Positions 30,088-40,897 of a DNA stretch of 64,000 nucleotides are shown in pieces. Source of the DNA: Pantoea agglomerans (GTDB taxonomy: Bacteria > Pseudomonadota > Gammaproteobacteria > Enterobacterales > Enterobacteriaceae); contig NZ_CP083809.1 in assembly GCF_020149765.1 (NCBI RefSeq), positions 3,844,001 to 3,908,000 of the forward strand, written 5' to 3'. Position numbers and translations under genes: made by a program. Numbering within the stretch: the stretch's first letter is position 1; the number at the start of each line of letters is the position of its first letter. Below the pieces are notes generated by a model. That model was not told the origin of the DNA. It ran no database searches and saw only the letters and a program-made list of their open reading frames with translations.

Positions 30088-31188
30088 TCAGGGTAATTTT
30101 TTCTTGGCGTCGCGGTGAGCGTTCAGGCGACGCTTTATACGACGGATGAGGCGCGCCACGCGCCAGGCGTGTTTCAGGCAGTAGCCGTAAAACATAAAGG
30201 CCACCATAAACAGCACCAGCATCACCCATTCGGGGATAAAGGCGAGATATTCGCCGAGCACCCCAATGCCGGCGAGAATAGCGGCCGCCACGGTGATCAA
30301 GACAAACGCCTGACGCGAGGTAAAGCCGGCGCGCATGATCAAGTGGTGAATATGCTGTCGGTCAGCGGAAAAGGGGCTCATGCCTTTACGCAGGCGGCGA
30401 TACATAATCGCGACCATGTCCATCAGCGGAATGGCGATCAGCCAGAGCGCGGTCACGGGCGTAATCGGATGGCTTAATCCCTGGGTGGTTTCCAGCAGGA
30501 TCCAGATAATCGTGAAGCCGATCATGGTGCTGCCGGCATCGCCCATAAAGACTTTGTAGCGGCGGCCGAGAAAACCGAGGTTAAGCAGAATATAGGGCAG
30601 CGTGGCGGCAATCATCGCAAAGCACCATACGGCGAGGCTGTACTGACCGTCGAAGCAGAGAATAATGCCCATCGCCGCAAAGGTGACCGAGGAGAGCCCG
30701 CCCAGCAGGCCGTCGATGCCGTCCACCATATTAAAGGCGTTAATCGCCGCCCAGACGGCGAACAGCGTCAGCACGTAGCCGAACGGCCCGACCACCAGCT
30801 CTACCGGGCCGATAATAAAGCCGAGGCTGAGCAGATAGAGTTTGGCGCCCACCATCATCGCCACCGCCACGGCGGCCTGCACCACGGCGCGGATTTTTAC
30901 GCTGATATCGAAACGGTCGTCGAGCGCGCCAACCAGCACCAGCAGACCGGCGCAGATAAGATAGAGCGTGGCGTGCGGCAGGTAGAAGCGAGTGATAAGA
31001 AACATAAAGCAGATGCCGGCATAAACGGAAATGCCGCCGACCAGGGGGATGGCGCCGTGATGACGTTTACGGGAGTTGGGCGTATCAACCAGACCTATTT
31101 TTTTAGCTGCTTTACGCGCAAAAAAGATAAAGACTAAAGAAAATAGAAAAGTAAGGCCCAGCTCAGTACTCATAGTGAGTAAATTCAC
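30088..31188 (-). CDS. wecA: Undecaprenyl-phosphate GlcNAc-1-phosphate transferase WecA
   Basis: A 366-residue integral membrane enzyme with about eleven membrane segments that starts ECA (and often O-antigen) synthesis by transferring GlcNAc-1-P from UDP-GlcNAc to undecaprenyl phosphate. Visible motifs are VGALDDRFDIS (Mg2+-binding Asp-Asp), NAFNMVDGIDGLLGG, KVFMGDAGS and DRQHIHHLIMRAG. It begins MNLLTMSTELG. First gene of the cluster; a promoter-like TATAAT lies between it and the rho terminator. Confidence 0.97.
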   Translation of the reverse strand: MNLLTMSTELGLTFLFSLVFIFFARKAAKKIGLVDTPNSRKRHHGAIPLVGGISVYAGICFMFLITRFYLPHATLYLICAGLLVLVGALDDRFDISVKIRAVVQAAVAVAMMVGAKLYLLSLGFIIGPVELVVGPFGYVLTLFAVWAAINAFNMVDGIDGLLGGLSSVTFAAMGIILCFDGQYSLAVWCFAMIAATLPYILLNLGFLGRRYKVFMGDAGSTMIGFTIIWILLETTQGLSHPITPVTALWLIAIPLMDMVAIMYRRLRKGMSPFSADRQHIHHLIMRAGFTSRQAFVLITVAAAILAGIGVLGEYLAFIPEWVMLVLFMVAFMFYGYCLKHAWRVARLIRRIKRRLNAHRDAKKKLP

Positions 31189-31316
31189 GTTTAACGCTCT
31201 CAGCTAAAATCAGGGACAGGATAAACAAACTGCATGTTTTTGCCTTTCATCCCGAGTCCGAATTCTGCTTCCGACTACGCGCGCATGGTGATTTTTTGCG
31301 CACTGCCGCCGCAGTC

Positions 31317-31322
31317 ATTATA
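31317..31322 (-). promoter_or_regulatory. Possible -10 of the ECA operon promoter
   Basis: TATAAT on the minus strand, about 130 bases upstream of wecA and just downstream of the rho terminator. No good -35 is at 16-18 bases, so this is a tentative call. Confidence 0.4.
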
Positions 31323-31358
31323 AATACTCCTGCCAGCGGTAATCCTAATGCGCACAAA

Positions 31359-31386
31359 TAAAAAACGCCACGTTAAGACGTGGCGT
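31359..31386 (-). terminator. Terminator of rho
   Basis: A perfect 9-bp stem ACGCCACGT / ACGTGGCGT with a 4-base loop, followed on the minus strand by TTTTTATTT, about 65 bp after the rho stop. Confidence 0.92.
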
Positions 31387-31452
31387 CAGGGCGATTTCCT
31401 GCGCATTTAGGCTAAAAAAGTCGGTTTCACCGTCTCGGTTAGCCGGGCAAGA

Positions 31453-32712
31453 TTACGAGCGCTTCATCATGTCGAAGAATTCGTCGTTGGTTTTGGTCAT
31501 CGCCAGTTTGTTGATGAGGAACTCCATCGCGTCGATTTCGCCCATTGGGTGAATGATTTTGCGCAGGATCCACATCTTCTGCAGCTCTTCCTGGGAAGTA
31601 AGCAGCTCTTCTTTACGCGTACCGGAACGGTTGTAGTCAATGGCCGGGAAGACGCGTTTTTCAGCGATTTTACGCGCGAGATGCAGCTCCATGTTACCGG
31701 TGCCTTTAAACTCTTCGTAAATCACTTCGTCCATCTTCGAACCGGTATCAACCAGCGCGGTTGCGATAATGGTCAGGCTGCCGCCCTCTTCCACGTTACG
31801 CGCGGCGCCGAAGAAGCGCTTCGGACGATGCAGGGCGTTGGCGTCAACACCACCGGTCAGGACTTTACCTGATGCCGGCACCACGGTGTTGTAGGCGCGC
31901 GCCAGGCGGGTGATGGAGTCGAGCAGGATGATAACGTCTTTCTTGTGTTCAACCAGACGCTTCGCCTTCTCGATTACCATTTCGGCAACCTGAACATGGC
32001 GTGATGCCGGTTCGTCGAAGGTAGAGGCGATGACTTCACCTTTGACCAGACGCTGCATCTCGGTAACTTCTTCCGGACGCTCGTCAATCAGCAGCACCAT
32101 CAGCACGCAGTCTGGATGGTTATAGGCGATGCTCTGCGCGATATTCTGCAGCAGCATGGTTTTACCCGCTTTCGGCGGTGCAACAATCAGACCACGCTGG
32201 CCGCGGCCGATCGGCGAAGCCAGATCCAGCACGCGTGCGGTAAGGTCTTCCGTCGAACCATTGCCGCGCTCCATGCGCAGACGGCTATTGGCGTGCAGCG
32301 GCGTCAGGTTTTCAAACAGAATCTTATTACGTGCGTTTTCAGGCTTATCGTAGTTAACCTCGTTAACCTTCAGCAGCGCAAAGTAACGCTCGCCCTCTTT
32401 CGGCGGACGAATTTTGCCGGAGATGGTGTCACCAGTGCGAAGGTTAAAACGGCGAATTTGGCTGGGAGAAACGTAGATGTCGTCGGGACCGGCGAGGTAA
32501 GAGCTGTCTGCGGAGCGGAGGAAACCAAATCCGTCCTGCAATATCTCCAGCACACCATCACCGAAGATGTCTTCGCCGCTTTTCGCGTGCTGTTTGAGGA
32601 TGGCGAAAATAATATCCTGTTTGCGCATGCGCGCCAGGTTTTCCAGCCCCATATTTTCGCCGAGGGTTATCAGCTCAGAAACCGGCGTATTCTTTAATTC
32701 GGTAAGATTCAT
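31453..32712 (-). CDS. rho: Transcription termination factor Rho
   Basis: A 419-residue Rho (E. coli length), the hexameric RNA translocase that terminates transcription. The N-terminal RNA-binding domain includes [15 protein letters not shown]. The ATPase domain has Walker [12 protein letters not shown], the Walker B region [16 protein letters not shown], the Q-loop region [23 protein letters not shown] and the Arg-finger region. The 343-bp leader upstream is of the kind known to mediate Rho autoregulation in E. coli; I could not identify a rhoL leader ORF in it. Confidence 0.98.
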   Translation of the reverse strand: MNLTELKNTPVSELITLGENMGLENLARMRKQDIIFAILKQHAKSGEDIFGDGVLEILQDGFGFLRSADSSYLAGPDDIYVSPSQIRRFNLRTGDTISGKIRPPKEGERYFALLKVNEVNYDKPENARNKILFENLTPLHANSRLRMERGNGSTEDLTARVLDLASPIGRGQRGLIVAPPKAGKTMLLQNIAQSIAYNHPDCVLMVLLIDERPEEVTEMQRLVKGEVIASTFDEPASRHVQVAEMVIEKAKRLVEHKKDVIILLDSITRLARAYNTVVPASGKVLTGGVDANALHRPKRFFGAARNVEEGGSLTIIATALVDTGSKMDEVIYEEFKGTGNMELHLARKIAEKRVFPAIDYNRSGTRKEELLTSQEELQKMWILRKIIHPMGEIDAMEFLINKLAMTKTNDEFFDMMKRS

Positions 32713-33006
32713 AGTGATGGGTTCTTAAACTCGGGGTAATTCTCGAAATGTTGGTCGTGAATGGTATGGCTTAATATTCCATGCCTGTTAATGGCGCTTT
32801 CAACTCTTCTCGACGATCATCGTCAGGGATGGCGACTGGAAGCGAGAGAGACGGTTGAAATGCGATGCCAAAGTTGGTGCTAACCGTCAGAATTGCTAAA
32901 CCGCTGTATACGGAACGTGCTTCAGGGTTTAACAAAGGAAATCTTTAGATGCAAACTACAAGGTAAGTGCGTAATGCAGTGAAAGTAACTTAGCACGCTA
33001 AAATGC
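32713..33006 (-). promoter_or_regulatory. rho leader region (no gene seen)
   Basis: The stretch between trxA and rho contains the trxA terminator at its upstream end and otherwise no convincing gene. In E. coli the equivalent leader causes Rho-dependent attenuation of rho. Short frames exist but none matches RhoL as I recall it. Confidence 0.4.
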
Positions 33007-33049
33007 GAACGTCCAGCAGTGGAAGAAAATTCGCCACCGCCGAACGTTC
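33007..33049 (-). terminator. Terminator of trxA
   Basis: A 16-bp stem (with three G-U pairs; arms 33034-33049 and 33007-33022) and an 11-base loop, followed on the minus strand by GCATTTTAG. The T-run is short but the stem is very stable; it starts seven bases after the trxA stop. Confidence 0.7.
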
Positions 33050-33055
33050 TCGTCC

Positions 33056-33388
33056 TTACGCCAGGTTGGCGTTCAGGAACTCTTTCAGCTGGCTTTTAGA
33101 CAGCGCGCCGACTTTAGTCGCGGCGACTTCACCGTTTTTGAACAGCAGCAGCGTCGGGATGCCGCGGATGCCGTACTTCGGCGCGGTGCCCGGGTTATCG
33201 TCAATGTTCAGCTTGGCGATAGTGAGCTTACCGTCGTACTCTTCGGCAACTTCATCGAGAATCGGGGCGATCATTTTGCAAGGACCACACCATTCAGCCC
33301 AGAAATCTACCAGTGTGACACCTTCTGCTTTCAGAACGTCTGCATCGAAACTGTCATCGGTGAGGTGAACGATTTTATCGCTGCTCAT
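33056..33388 (-). CDS. trxA: Thioredoxin 1
   Basis: A 110-residue thioredoxin, the small disulphide reductase that reduces ribonucleotide reductase, PAPS reductase and many others. The active site is [11 protein letters not shown] (about residues 30-40), with the cis-Pro loop [16 protein letters not shown]. One residue longer than E. coli (an extra Ser after Met). Divergent from rhlB across a 117-bp gap. Confidence 0.98.
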   Translation of the reverse strand: MSSDKIVHLTDDSFDADVLKAEGVTLVDFWAEWCGPCKMIAPILDEVAEEYDGKLTIAKLNIDDNPGTAPKYGIRGIPTLLLFKNGEVAATKVGALSKSQLKEFLNANLA

Positions 33389-33505
33389 GTATTACTCCAC
33401 AAGATTATGCCTGGCGAATTGGCGTAAAGTTTACCAACGAAGGTTGACTTTATTTCATCGGATACGCTTTCGTAAAGCGATAGTAAGCTGATATTCTACC
33501 ACACT

Positions 33506-34798
33506 ATGAGCAAAACACACTTAACAGAACAGAAGTTTTCCGACTTCGCCCTGCACCCTCTGGTCGTGGAAGCCCTTGATAAAAAAGGCTTTCATAACTG
33601 TACGCCTATTCAGGCGTTAGCTCTGCCCTTTACGCTCTCAGGGCGTGATGTTGCAGGCCAGGCGCAAACCGGTACCGGCAAAACGATGGCGTTTTTAACG
33701 TCAACGTTTCATCATCTTCTCACTCACCCTGCCCAGGAAGGCCGTCAGATCAACCAGCCACGCGCGTTGATCATGGCGCCGACGCGCGAACTGGCGGTGC
33801 AGATCCATGCCGACGCCGAACCGCTGGCGCAGGCCACCGGTCTGAAGCTGGGCCTGGCTTACGGCGGCGACGGTTACGACAAGCAGCTGAAAGTGCTGGC
33901 CGACGGCGTCGACATCCTGGTTGGCACCACCGGTCGTTTAATCGATTACGCGAAACAGAACCACATTAACCTCGGCGCGATCCAGGTGCTGGTGCTGGAC
34001 GAAGCCGACCGCATGTTCGATCTCGGCTTTATTAAAGATATTCGCTGGCTATTCCGCCGCATGCCGCCTGCAACGCAGCGTCTGAGCATGCTCTTCTCCG
34101 CCACGCTCTCCTGGCGCGTGCGCGAACTGGCGTTCGAACATATGAACAACGCCGAGTACGTTGAGGTAGAGCCAGAGCAGAAAACGGGTCACCGTATTAA
34201 AGAAGAGCTTTTCTACCCGTCAAACGAAGAAAAAATGCGCCTGCTGCAGACGCTGCTGGAAGAAGAGTGGCCGGATCGCGCTATCGTCTTCGCCAACACC
34301 AAGCATCGCTGCGAAGATATCTGGGGCCATCTGGCGGCGGACGGCCATCGCGTCGGCCTGCTGACCGGCGACGTGCCGCAGAAGAAGCGCCTGCGCATTC
34401 TGGACGACTTCACCAAAGGGGATGTCGATATCCTGGTGGCGACCGACGTTGCGGCGCGCGGCCTGCATATCCCTGCGGTCACGCACGTCTTTAACTACGA
34501 CCTGCCTGACGATCGCGAAGATTACGTTCACCGTATCGGCCGTACCGGCCGCGCTGGCGCCAGCGGACACTCGATCAGCCTGGCCTGTGAAGAGTACGCC
34601 CTGAACCTGCCGGCGATTGAAGAGTATATTGGCCACAGCATTCCGGTGAGCAAGTACAACAGCGACGCGCTGATGGATAACCTGCCCCCACCGAAGCGTC
34701 TGGCTCGCGCCCGCACCGGCAACGGTCCGCGCCGCGGCGGCAACAACGCGAATCGTCGTGGAGCGCCGCGTAACAACAACCGTAAACGTTCAGGTTAA
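33506..34798 (+). CDS. rhlB: DEAD-box RNA helicase RhlB
   Basis: A 430-residue DEAD-box helicase of the RNA degradosome, which feeds structured RNA to PNPase. Motifs in order: Q motif region [22 protein letters not shown], Ia [58 protein letters not shown]. The C-terminal tail is Arg/Gly/Asn-rich ([26 protein letters not shown]), like other RhlB tails. gppA follows 8 bp downstream. Confidence 0.98.
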   Translation: MSKTHLTEQKFSDFALHPLVVEALDKKGFHNCTPIQALALPFTLSGRDVAGQAQTGTGKTMAFLTSTFHHLLTHPAQEGRQINQPRALIMAPTRELAVQIHADAEPLAQATGLKLGLAYGGDGYDKQLKVLADGVDILVGTTGRLIDYAKQNHINLGAIQVLVLDEADRMFDLGFIKDIRWLFRRMPPATQRLSMLFSATLSWRVRELAFEHMNNAEYVEVEPEQKTGHRIKEELFYPSNEEKMRLLQTLLEEEWPDRAIVFANTKHRCEDIWGHLAADGHRVGLLTGDVPQKKRLRILDDFTKGDVDILVATDVAARGLHIPAVTHVFNYDLPDDREDYVHRIGRTGRAGASGHSISLACEEYALNLPAIEEYIGHSIPVSKYNSDALMDNLPPPKRLARARTGNGPRRGGNNANRRGAPRNNNRKRSG

Positions 34799-34806
34799 TC
34801 CACATT

Positions 34807-36291
34807 ATGCTAAGCGCATCGTCACTCTATGCTGCGATTGATCTGGGATCCAACAGCTTTCATATGCTGGTGGTGCGCGAAGTATCCGGAAGCATTCAGA
34901 CCGTCGCGCGCATTAAGCGCAAGGTGCGTCTGGCGGCCGGCCTGGATAAAAATAACCACCTCTCCGCTGAGGCGATGACGCGCGGCTGGGAGTGTCTGAA
35001 GCTCTTCTCCGAACAGCTGCAGGATATTCCGTCCGAACAAATCCGCGTGGTCGCCACCGCCACGCTGCGCCTTGCGGCTAACGCAAGCGAATTCCTGTTT
35101 ACCGCTCAGCAGATCCTTGGCTGCGCGATTAACGTTATTAGCGGCGAAGAGGAAGCGCGCCTGATCTATCAGGGCGTTGCGCACACCACCGGCGGCTCGG
35201 ACAAGCGGCTGGTGGTCGATATCGGCGGCGGCAGTACCGAACTGGCCACCGGCGACGGCTCGCACGCCTCCGTTCTGTTTAGCCTCTCTATGGGCTGCGT
35301 CACCTGGCTGGAGCGCTTCTTCAGCGACCGTCACCTGGCGAAAGAGAATTTCGACGCTGCCGAGCAGGCCGCGCGCGAGATGATCCGCCCCATCGCCTCG
35401 CCGCTGCGCGCCCACGGGTGGGAAGCCTGCGTCGGCGCCTCCGGCACCGTACAGGCGCTGCAGGAGATTATGGTGGCGCAGGGCATGGATGAACGCATCA
35501 CCCTCAGCAAGCTGGAGCAGCTCAAGCAGCGCGCCATTCAGTGCGGCAAGCTGGAAGAGCTGGAGATTGAGGGCTTAACGCTGGAGCGCGCGCTGGTGTT
35601 CCCCAGCGGCCTCTCGATTCTGATTGCGGTGTTTCAGGAGCTTGGCATCCAAAGCATGACGCTGGCCGGCGGCGCGCTGCGCGAAGGGCTGGTGTACGGC
35701 ATGCTGCATCTGCCGGTCGATCGCGATATTCGCAGCCGCACGCTGCAAAACGTCCAGCGCCGTTTTTCTATCGATGTAGAACAGGCGGCGCGCGTGCGTC
35801 AGCTGGCCGACATCTTTTTCCGCCAGGTGAGCGCGGTATGGAAACTGGATCAGCGCTGCCGGGAGCTGCTGCTCAGCGCCAGTGCGATACATGAAATCGG
35901 CCTTAGCGTCGATTTTCGCCAGGCTCCGCAGCACGCCGCCTATCTGGTGCGCCATCTCGATCTGCCCGGCTTTACGCCCGCGCAGAAAAAACTGCTGGCC
36001 TGCCTGCTGCAGAACCAGAGCGGCAGCATCGATTTAGCGCTGCTGACCCAGCAAAACGCTCTTCCGCCCCGTCTTGCCGAGCGTCTGTGTCGCCTGCTGC
36101 GGCTGGCGATCCTTTTCTCCAGCCGTCGTCGCGACGATACCCTGCCCGCGGTGCGGTTACAGGCTGACGACGATACGCTGCATCTCACGCTGCCTTCGGG
36201 CTGGCTGGAAGCGCATCCGCTGCGCGCCGAGCTGCTGGAGCAAGAGAGCCATTACCAGTCCTATGTCCACTGGCTGCTGCAGCTGTCTTAA
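34807..36291 (+). CDS. gppA: Guanosine pentaphosphate phosphatase / exopolyphosphatase GppA
   Basis: A 494-residue Ppx/GppA family enzyme (E. coli length) that converts pppGpp to ppGpp and hydrolyses polyphosphate. The ASKHA-type phosphate-binding motifs are [15 protein letters not shown] at the N-terminus and [14 protein letters not shown] about residue 140; the C-terminal HD-like domain includes [13 protein letters not shown]. It begins 8 bp after rhlB, suggesting co-transcription, and is convergent with rep. Confidence 0.97.
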   Translation: MLSASSLYAAIDLGSNSFHMLVVREVSGSIQTVARIKRKVRLAAGLDKNNHLSAEAMTRGWECLKLFSEQLQDIPSEQIRVVATATLRLAANASEFLFTAQQILGCAINVISGEEEARLIYQGVAHTTGGSDKRLVVDIGGGSTELATGDGSHASVLFSLSMGCVTWLERFFSDRHLAKENFDAAEQAAREMIRPIASPLRAHGWEACVGASGTVQALQEIMVAQGMDERITLSKLEQLKQRAIQCGKLEELEIEGLTLERALVFPSGLSILIAVFQELGIQSMTLAGGALREGLVYGMLHLPVDRDIRSRTLQNVQRRFSIDVEQAARVRQLADIFFRQVSAVWKLDQRCRELLLSASAIHEIGLSVDFRQAPQHAAYLVRHLDLPGFTPAQKKLLACLLQNQSGSIDLALLTQQNALPPRLAERLCRLLRLAILFSSRRRDDTLPAVRLQADDDTLHLTLPSGWLEAHPLRAELLEQESHYQSYVHWLLQLS

Positions 36292-36320
36292 AACGGTTAT
36301 CAGCCACAGATACGCATAAC

Positions 36321-36338
36321 AGCCCCGTTAAAAGGGCT
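36321..36338. terminator. Weak stem-loop between gppA and rep
   Basis: AGCCC / GGGCT with an 8-base A/T-rich loop in the 104-bp convergent gap. Short and without a clear T-run; tentative. Confidence 0.3.
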
Positions 36339-36395
36339 ATTACGCCTGTCTTATCCGCCAGTTAATACGCTGACAGGGCGCAGCAGAAGCAGTAG

Positions 36396-38417
36396 TTAGC
36401 CCTTTTTCGCCTTCTCCAGCATCGCCCGCAGCCCGGCAACCCGCGTTTGCCCGGTTTTCATCCGCTCTTCGGCGCTGACAACCTTGCGTTCGGTTTCCCA
36501 GACGACATCATCCTGCGGCAGCTCCAGCAAAAAGCGGCTCGGCTCCGGGCGCACCAGCTCGCCATACTGGCGGCGCTCGCGGCAGAGCGTAAAGGTCAGC
36601 TCTTTTTGCGCGCGAGTGATGCCGACGTAGGCCAGGCGGCGCTCCTCTTCGATGTTGTTCTCATCGATGCTGCTCTGATGCGGCAGCAGCCCTTCTTCCA
36701 TACCGACCAGAAAGACGTAGGGGAACTCCAGCCCTTTCGAGGCGTGCAGCGTCATCAGCTGTACCTGATCGAGCTCTTCGTCGCTCTCGCCGCGCTCCAT
36801 CATGTCGCGCAGCGTAAAGCGCGTCACCACCTGCGTCAGCGTCATCGGCTCATCGATATCGCTGCCTTCCAGCATCTCCGTCATCCACTGAAATAGCGTA
36901 TTGACGTTCTTCATCCGCATCTCGGCCGCTTTTGGACTGCCCGAGGTTTCAAACAGCCAGCTTTCGTAGTCGATGCCGCGGATCAGATCGCGCACCGCAT
37001 TGACCGGCTCGCGCTCGGTCATCTGCACAATCTCCTGCAGCCAGTGGGTAAAGCGCTGCAGATGTTCCAGCCCGCGTCCGCTTAACGTCTGCCCCAGGCC
37101 AACGTCGAAGCTGGCATTAAACAGGCTTTTATTGCGCAGGTTCGCCCACTCGCCCAGCTTTTGCAGCGTCGCCGGGCCAATCTCGCGGCGCGGCGTGTTA
37201 ACGATGCGCAGAAACGCGCTGTCGTCGTCTGGATTGGTGAGCACGCGCAGATAGGCGAGCAGATCCTTGATCTCCGGCCGCGAGAAAAAGGAGGTGCCGC
37301 CGGAGATGCGATAGGGAATGCGGTTCTGCATCAGCATCTTTTCAAAGACGCGCGACTGATGGTTGCCGCGATAGAGGATCGCGTAATCTTTATACTGCGT
37401 TTTATTGATAAAGTGGTGCGCGATCAGCTCGCCCGTCACGCGCTCCGCCTCGTGATCTTCATGGTTCGCGGTCAGCACTTTCAGTTCGCTGCCGAGGCCA
37501 AGCTCGGAGAAAAGCCGCTTTTCGAACACGTGCGGGTTATTGGCGATCAGGATATTCGCCGCTTTCAGGATGCGCTGCGACGAACGGTAGTTCTGCTCCA
37601 GCTTGATCACTTCCAGCGCCGGGAAATCCTCTTTCAGCAGCACCAGGTTCTGCGGCCGCGCGCCGCGCCACGAGTAGATCGACTGGTCATCGTCGCCAAC
37701 CACGGTAAAGCGCGCCCGTGCGCCTACCAGCAGCTTCACCAGCTCGTACTGGCTGGTGTTGGTATCCTGATACTCATCCACCAGCAGATAGCGAATGCGC
37801 TGCTGCCAGCGTTCGCGCACCTCCTGGTTGCGCTGCAGCAGCAGCGTCGGCAGCAGGATTAAATCGTCGAAGTCGAGCACGTTGCACGATTTCAGATGCT
37901 GATCGTAGAGGCTGTAGCAGTGGGCGAAGATATTGTCGCGCTCGCTGCGCGCCAGCGCGGCGGCGCGCGGCGGATCGACCAGGTCGTTCTTCCAGTTGGA
38001 GATAGTGGAAATCAGCTGCTGCAGCAGCGTCTTGTCCTCTTCCAGCCAGGGCTGCGTCAAATCCTTCAGCAGCGCCAGCTGGTCGGTATCGTCAAACAGC
38101 GAGAAATTGGACTTCATGCCCAGCGCGGCGTATTCGCGCTTGATAATCTCCAGTCCCAGCGTATGGAAGGTAGAGATCATCAGGCCGCGCGCCTCTTTTT
38201 TTCCCAGCGTCTGGGCGACGCGCTCTTTCATCTCGCGCGAGGCTTTATTGGTAAAAGTAACCGCCGCGATATGACGCGCCTGATAGCCGCACTCGCGGAT
38301 CAGATGGGCAATCTTATTGGTGATGACGCGGGTTTTGCCCGATCCCGCTCCCGCCAGCACCAGACAGGGGCCGGTAACAAACTCGACGGCGCGTTGTTGG
38401 CTGGGGTTTAAACGCAT
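36396..38417 (-). CDS. rep: ATP-dependent DNA helicase Rep
   Basis: A 673-residue superfamily 1A helicase (E. coli length 673), the accessory replicative motor that clears proteins ahead of the fork. Motifs: Walker [15 protein letters not shown], motif [72 protein letters not shown]. It is related to but distinct from uvrD in this window. Divergent from ppiC. Confidence 0.98.
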   Translation of the reverse strand: MRLNPSQQRAVEFVTGPCLVLAGAGSGKTRVITNKIAHLIRECGYQARHIAAVTFTNKASREMKERVAQTLGKKEARGLMISTFHTLGLEIIKREYAALGMKSNFSLFDDTDQLALLKDLTQPWLEEDKTLLQQLISTISNWKNDLVDPPRAAALARSERDNIFAHCYSLYDQHLKSCNVLDFDDLILLPTLLLQRNQEVRERWQQRIRYLLVDEYQDTNTSQYELVKLLVGARARFTVVGDDDQSIYSWRGARPQNLVLLKEDFPALEVIKLEQNYRSSQRILKAANILIANNPHVFEKRLFSELGLGSELKVLTANHEDHEAERVTGELIAHHFINKTQYKDYAILYRGNHQSRVFEKMLMQNRIPYRISGGTSFFSRPEIKDLLAYLRVLTNPDDDSAFLRIVNTPRREIGPATLQKLGEWANLRNKSLFNASFDVGLGQTLSGRGLEHLQRFTHWLQEIVQMTEREPVNAVRDLIRGIDYESWLFETSGSPKAAEMRMKNVNTLFQWMTEMLEGSDIDEPMTLTQVVTRFTLRDMMERGESDEELDQVQLMTLHASKGLEFPYVFLVGMEEGLLPHQSSIDENNIEEERRLAYVGITRAQKELTFTLCRERRQYGELVRPEPSRFLLELPQDDVVWETERKVVSAEERMKTGQTRVAGLRAMLEKAKKG

Positions 38418-38491
38418 AGTAAAAAATCGCTCAGTAAAAAGAGAGGAGGATGAAATAATGGGCGGTCAGTATACACAATCAGAGGACTATC

Positions 38492-38773
38492 ATGGCGAAA
38501 ACCGCGGCGGCTTTACACATCCTGGTGAAAGAGGAAGCGCTGGCTAACGAACTGCTGGCGAAGCTGGAAAAGGGCGCCAGTTTTCAGCAGCTGGCGAAGA
38601 AACACTCCACCTGCCCATCCGGGCGCAACGGCGGCGATTTAGGGGAATTCCGACAGGGCCAGATGGTGCCGGCCTTTGATAAAGCGGTCTTCACCTGCCC
38701 GCTGATAAAACCTTTCGGGCCGGTGAAAACCGCGTTTGGCTATCACATCATTAAAGTGCTCTACCGCAGCTGA
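38492..38773 (+). CDS. ppiC: Peptidyl-prolyl cis-trans isomerase C (parvulin)
   Basis: A 93-residue stand-alone parvulin, near-identical in layout to E. coli Ppi[15 protein letters not shown] at the start, [27 protein letters not shown] in the middle and [12 protein letters not shown] at the end. Cytoplasmic, no signal peptide. Its stop codon abuts the yhjG stop codon with no base between them. In E. coli the next gene is ilvC, so this point is probably a rearrangement junction. Confidence 0.97.
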   Translation: MAKTAAALHILVKEEALANELLAKLEKGASFQQLAKKHSTCPSGRNGGDLGEFRQGQMVPAFDKAVFTCPLIKPFGPVKTAFGYHIIKVLYRS

Positions 38774-40834
38774 TCACTTTTTGCTTTTCATCTGCTGCAG
38801 CACAGTGCTGCACTGGTTATCCTCATTGTCGCTTGGACTGATCAACGCCAGCAGCGCGGCGGCAGGACCGACCACGGTGCCGAGCGCGACGGCAGCGGCA
38901 CCGCGCGCCAGCAGCGGCCCGGCCTTAACCCCGGCGTCAGGATTTTTAAAGGTGCCGCGCACGTAAAGCGGCGAACGCAGCGTTACGATGCGGATGCCTT
39001 TACTCTCGGGGTTAATCGACAGATCCAGCCGCTCGCTGGCGAAGTTGGCGTTGCCAGTAACGTTGATCACCGCATTTTCGGTATCAAACACAAACAGGTT
39101 CGGCGTCGCCACGCCGTTTTGCAGCTTCACATCGGTCGCGGCGCAGTTGATGCGCACCTCATCGTCGCCGAACAGCTTGCCAACCACGTAGTTGCCGACG
39201 TTCAGCCCGGCGATCTCCATCAGGCTGCGGCTGATTAAGCCGTTATTCATCAGCAGCTTCAGCTGGCCATTGCTGGTCGCCAGCAAATCCGCCACCGAAT
39301 TGCCGCTGCCGGTAAAGCTGGCGTCGCCGTTTAGCTGGCCCAGGCTACGCTGCATCGCTTCGACGTTTGGGAAGAGCTGACGCAGGTGCAGGCGACGCGC
39401 GTGGATATCGGCGCGGCCGCGCATCGGCGATTTATCCCCTTCCAGACGAATGGTGCTGTTCAGCGTGCCGCCCGCCATGCCGAAGCGCAGCGGATCGAGC
39501 AGCAGATCGCCATTTTTTAGCTGCAGATGGGTATAGAGATCGCTTAACGGCAGCGAACTGCCATGTTCGATGCGCTTGCCGGTGAACTTCACGTCGGCGT
39601 CCATTACGTCCCAGCTTTTGGTATCAAAGGTGTCGTGCGGCAGTACCCGATCGGCAGGCTGCGTCGACTTTTCACCGCGCTTCGTCTTCGCCTGCTCGGT
39701 TTTAGCGCTGCCTTTGCCGGAATCGACGCCGATCAGCGGCCCCAGGTCCGCCATACGCAGCTGTTTCGAACTCAGCTCGCCCACCAGCGCCGGACGCGGT
39801 TTGCCCTGAGTGTAGGTGAGCGTGCCGTGAATATCGCTGTCGCCGATATGGCCGTTGAAGTTTTCGTAGTGGTATTCCGGCCCGTTTTTGCCGGCGAAGC
39901 GGGCGGTCAGATGGCCGTCGGTTTCATAGGGCGGCGTATCGGGCAAGAGCACGCCGGTCAGACCGTAGAGATTGGCCAGCGTATCGCCGGAGAAGCGCAG
40001 CCGCACGTTCACGCCGCCGAGATTCATCGGATCCTGAATGCCGCCCGTGACCTGCACGCGCGTCGAGCCGTTGCGGATATCGGCCTGAATCGGGAACGGC
40101 GTATTTTTGCTGCGCAGCGAGAGCATGCCGCCGGTTTTGCCTTCCCCCTCCAGCTGCTCGTTGTTATAGGTGCCGCGCGCTTGCCAGCCAAAAACAAAGT
40201 CGCCCGCGCCTTTCTGCGCGTCGCTGCCGCCGGCAATCTGCCCATAAGGCACCGGCTTGCCGAGCGGATTGATTTTAACCGTCACGTCGGCTTTATTGAC
40301 CGCATCGCGGTAGCGCAGCTGCCCCTGATCGAACAGGATATTGTCGAGGCGGAATGACCAGGCGGACGGCGTCGCGTTAGCGTCAGGGTTGTCGCTCCCG
40401 GCGAGATTAAAGGTCCAGTTGTTCTTTTTGTCGGCGGTCTGAATCAGCCGCGCATCGGGCTGCTGGAGTTTGATCCACGGGAGGTAAATTTCTTTATGCA
40501 GCAGTGCCAGCGGCGCGAGGGTGGCGTCGACGCGCTCCAGATGCACCATCGTGATCTCCGCCATCTCGGGCGGATTGCCTAATATGATGTCCTGCGCGTG
40601 CACGTGCGGCCAGGGTATCCAGCTTCGCCAGCCCGGCTACTCGCGGTTGCGCTCCCAGACAACGCCGAGATCGCCGCGAATCGCAAACTGACGATTCAGC
40701 TCCGTCGAAACTTTCTGGTTGATGGTGGGCTTGAGACGATTCCAGTCAAAGGTCGCGATGATGATCACCACCACCACAATCAGCAACAAAAAAATCCCGA
40801 CTATCCAGCTAACAACTTTTCCCGTGCGCGACAT
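38774..40834 (-). pseudogene. yhjG: AsmA family protein YhjG, interrupted by an in-frame amber codon
   Basis: An AsmA-like protein of 686 residues if read through. Codons 1-65 encode a membrane anchor (VVSWIVGIFLLLIVVVVIIIATF) and the conserved block DWNRLKPTINQKV, ending VWERNRE. Codon 66 is TAG (40637-40639). The same frame then continues PGWRSWIPWPHV and the full AsmA domain to the C-terminus (LQQMKSKK). At this site the E. coli protein has Gln-like codons, so a single C-to-T change of CAG is the simplest explanation. The start at 40834 follows GGAGGAAG. YhjG resembles AsmA-like proteins of the envelope; its exact role is unknown. Without readthrough or a GTG restart near 40603 the gene is probably dead; a sequencing error is possible. 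Confidence 0.88.
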
Positions 40835-40897
40835 CTCGCTTCCTCCTTGCCTCTCCACAGTCTCCGTTAAAGATAGTCGAGACGAGGTGGAACGGCA

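Noticed and set aside
32713..33006. rhoL leader peptide gene
   Set aside because: No frame in the rho leader resembles RhoL as I recall it, and none has a clear ribosome site.
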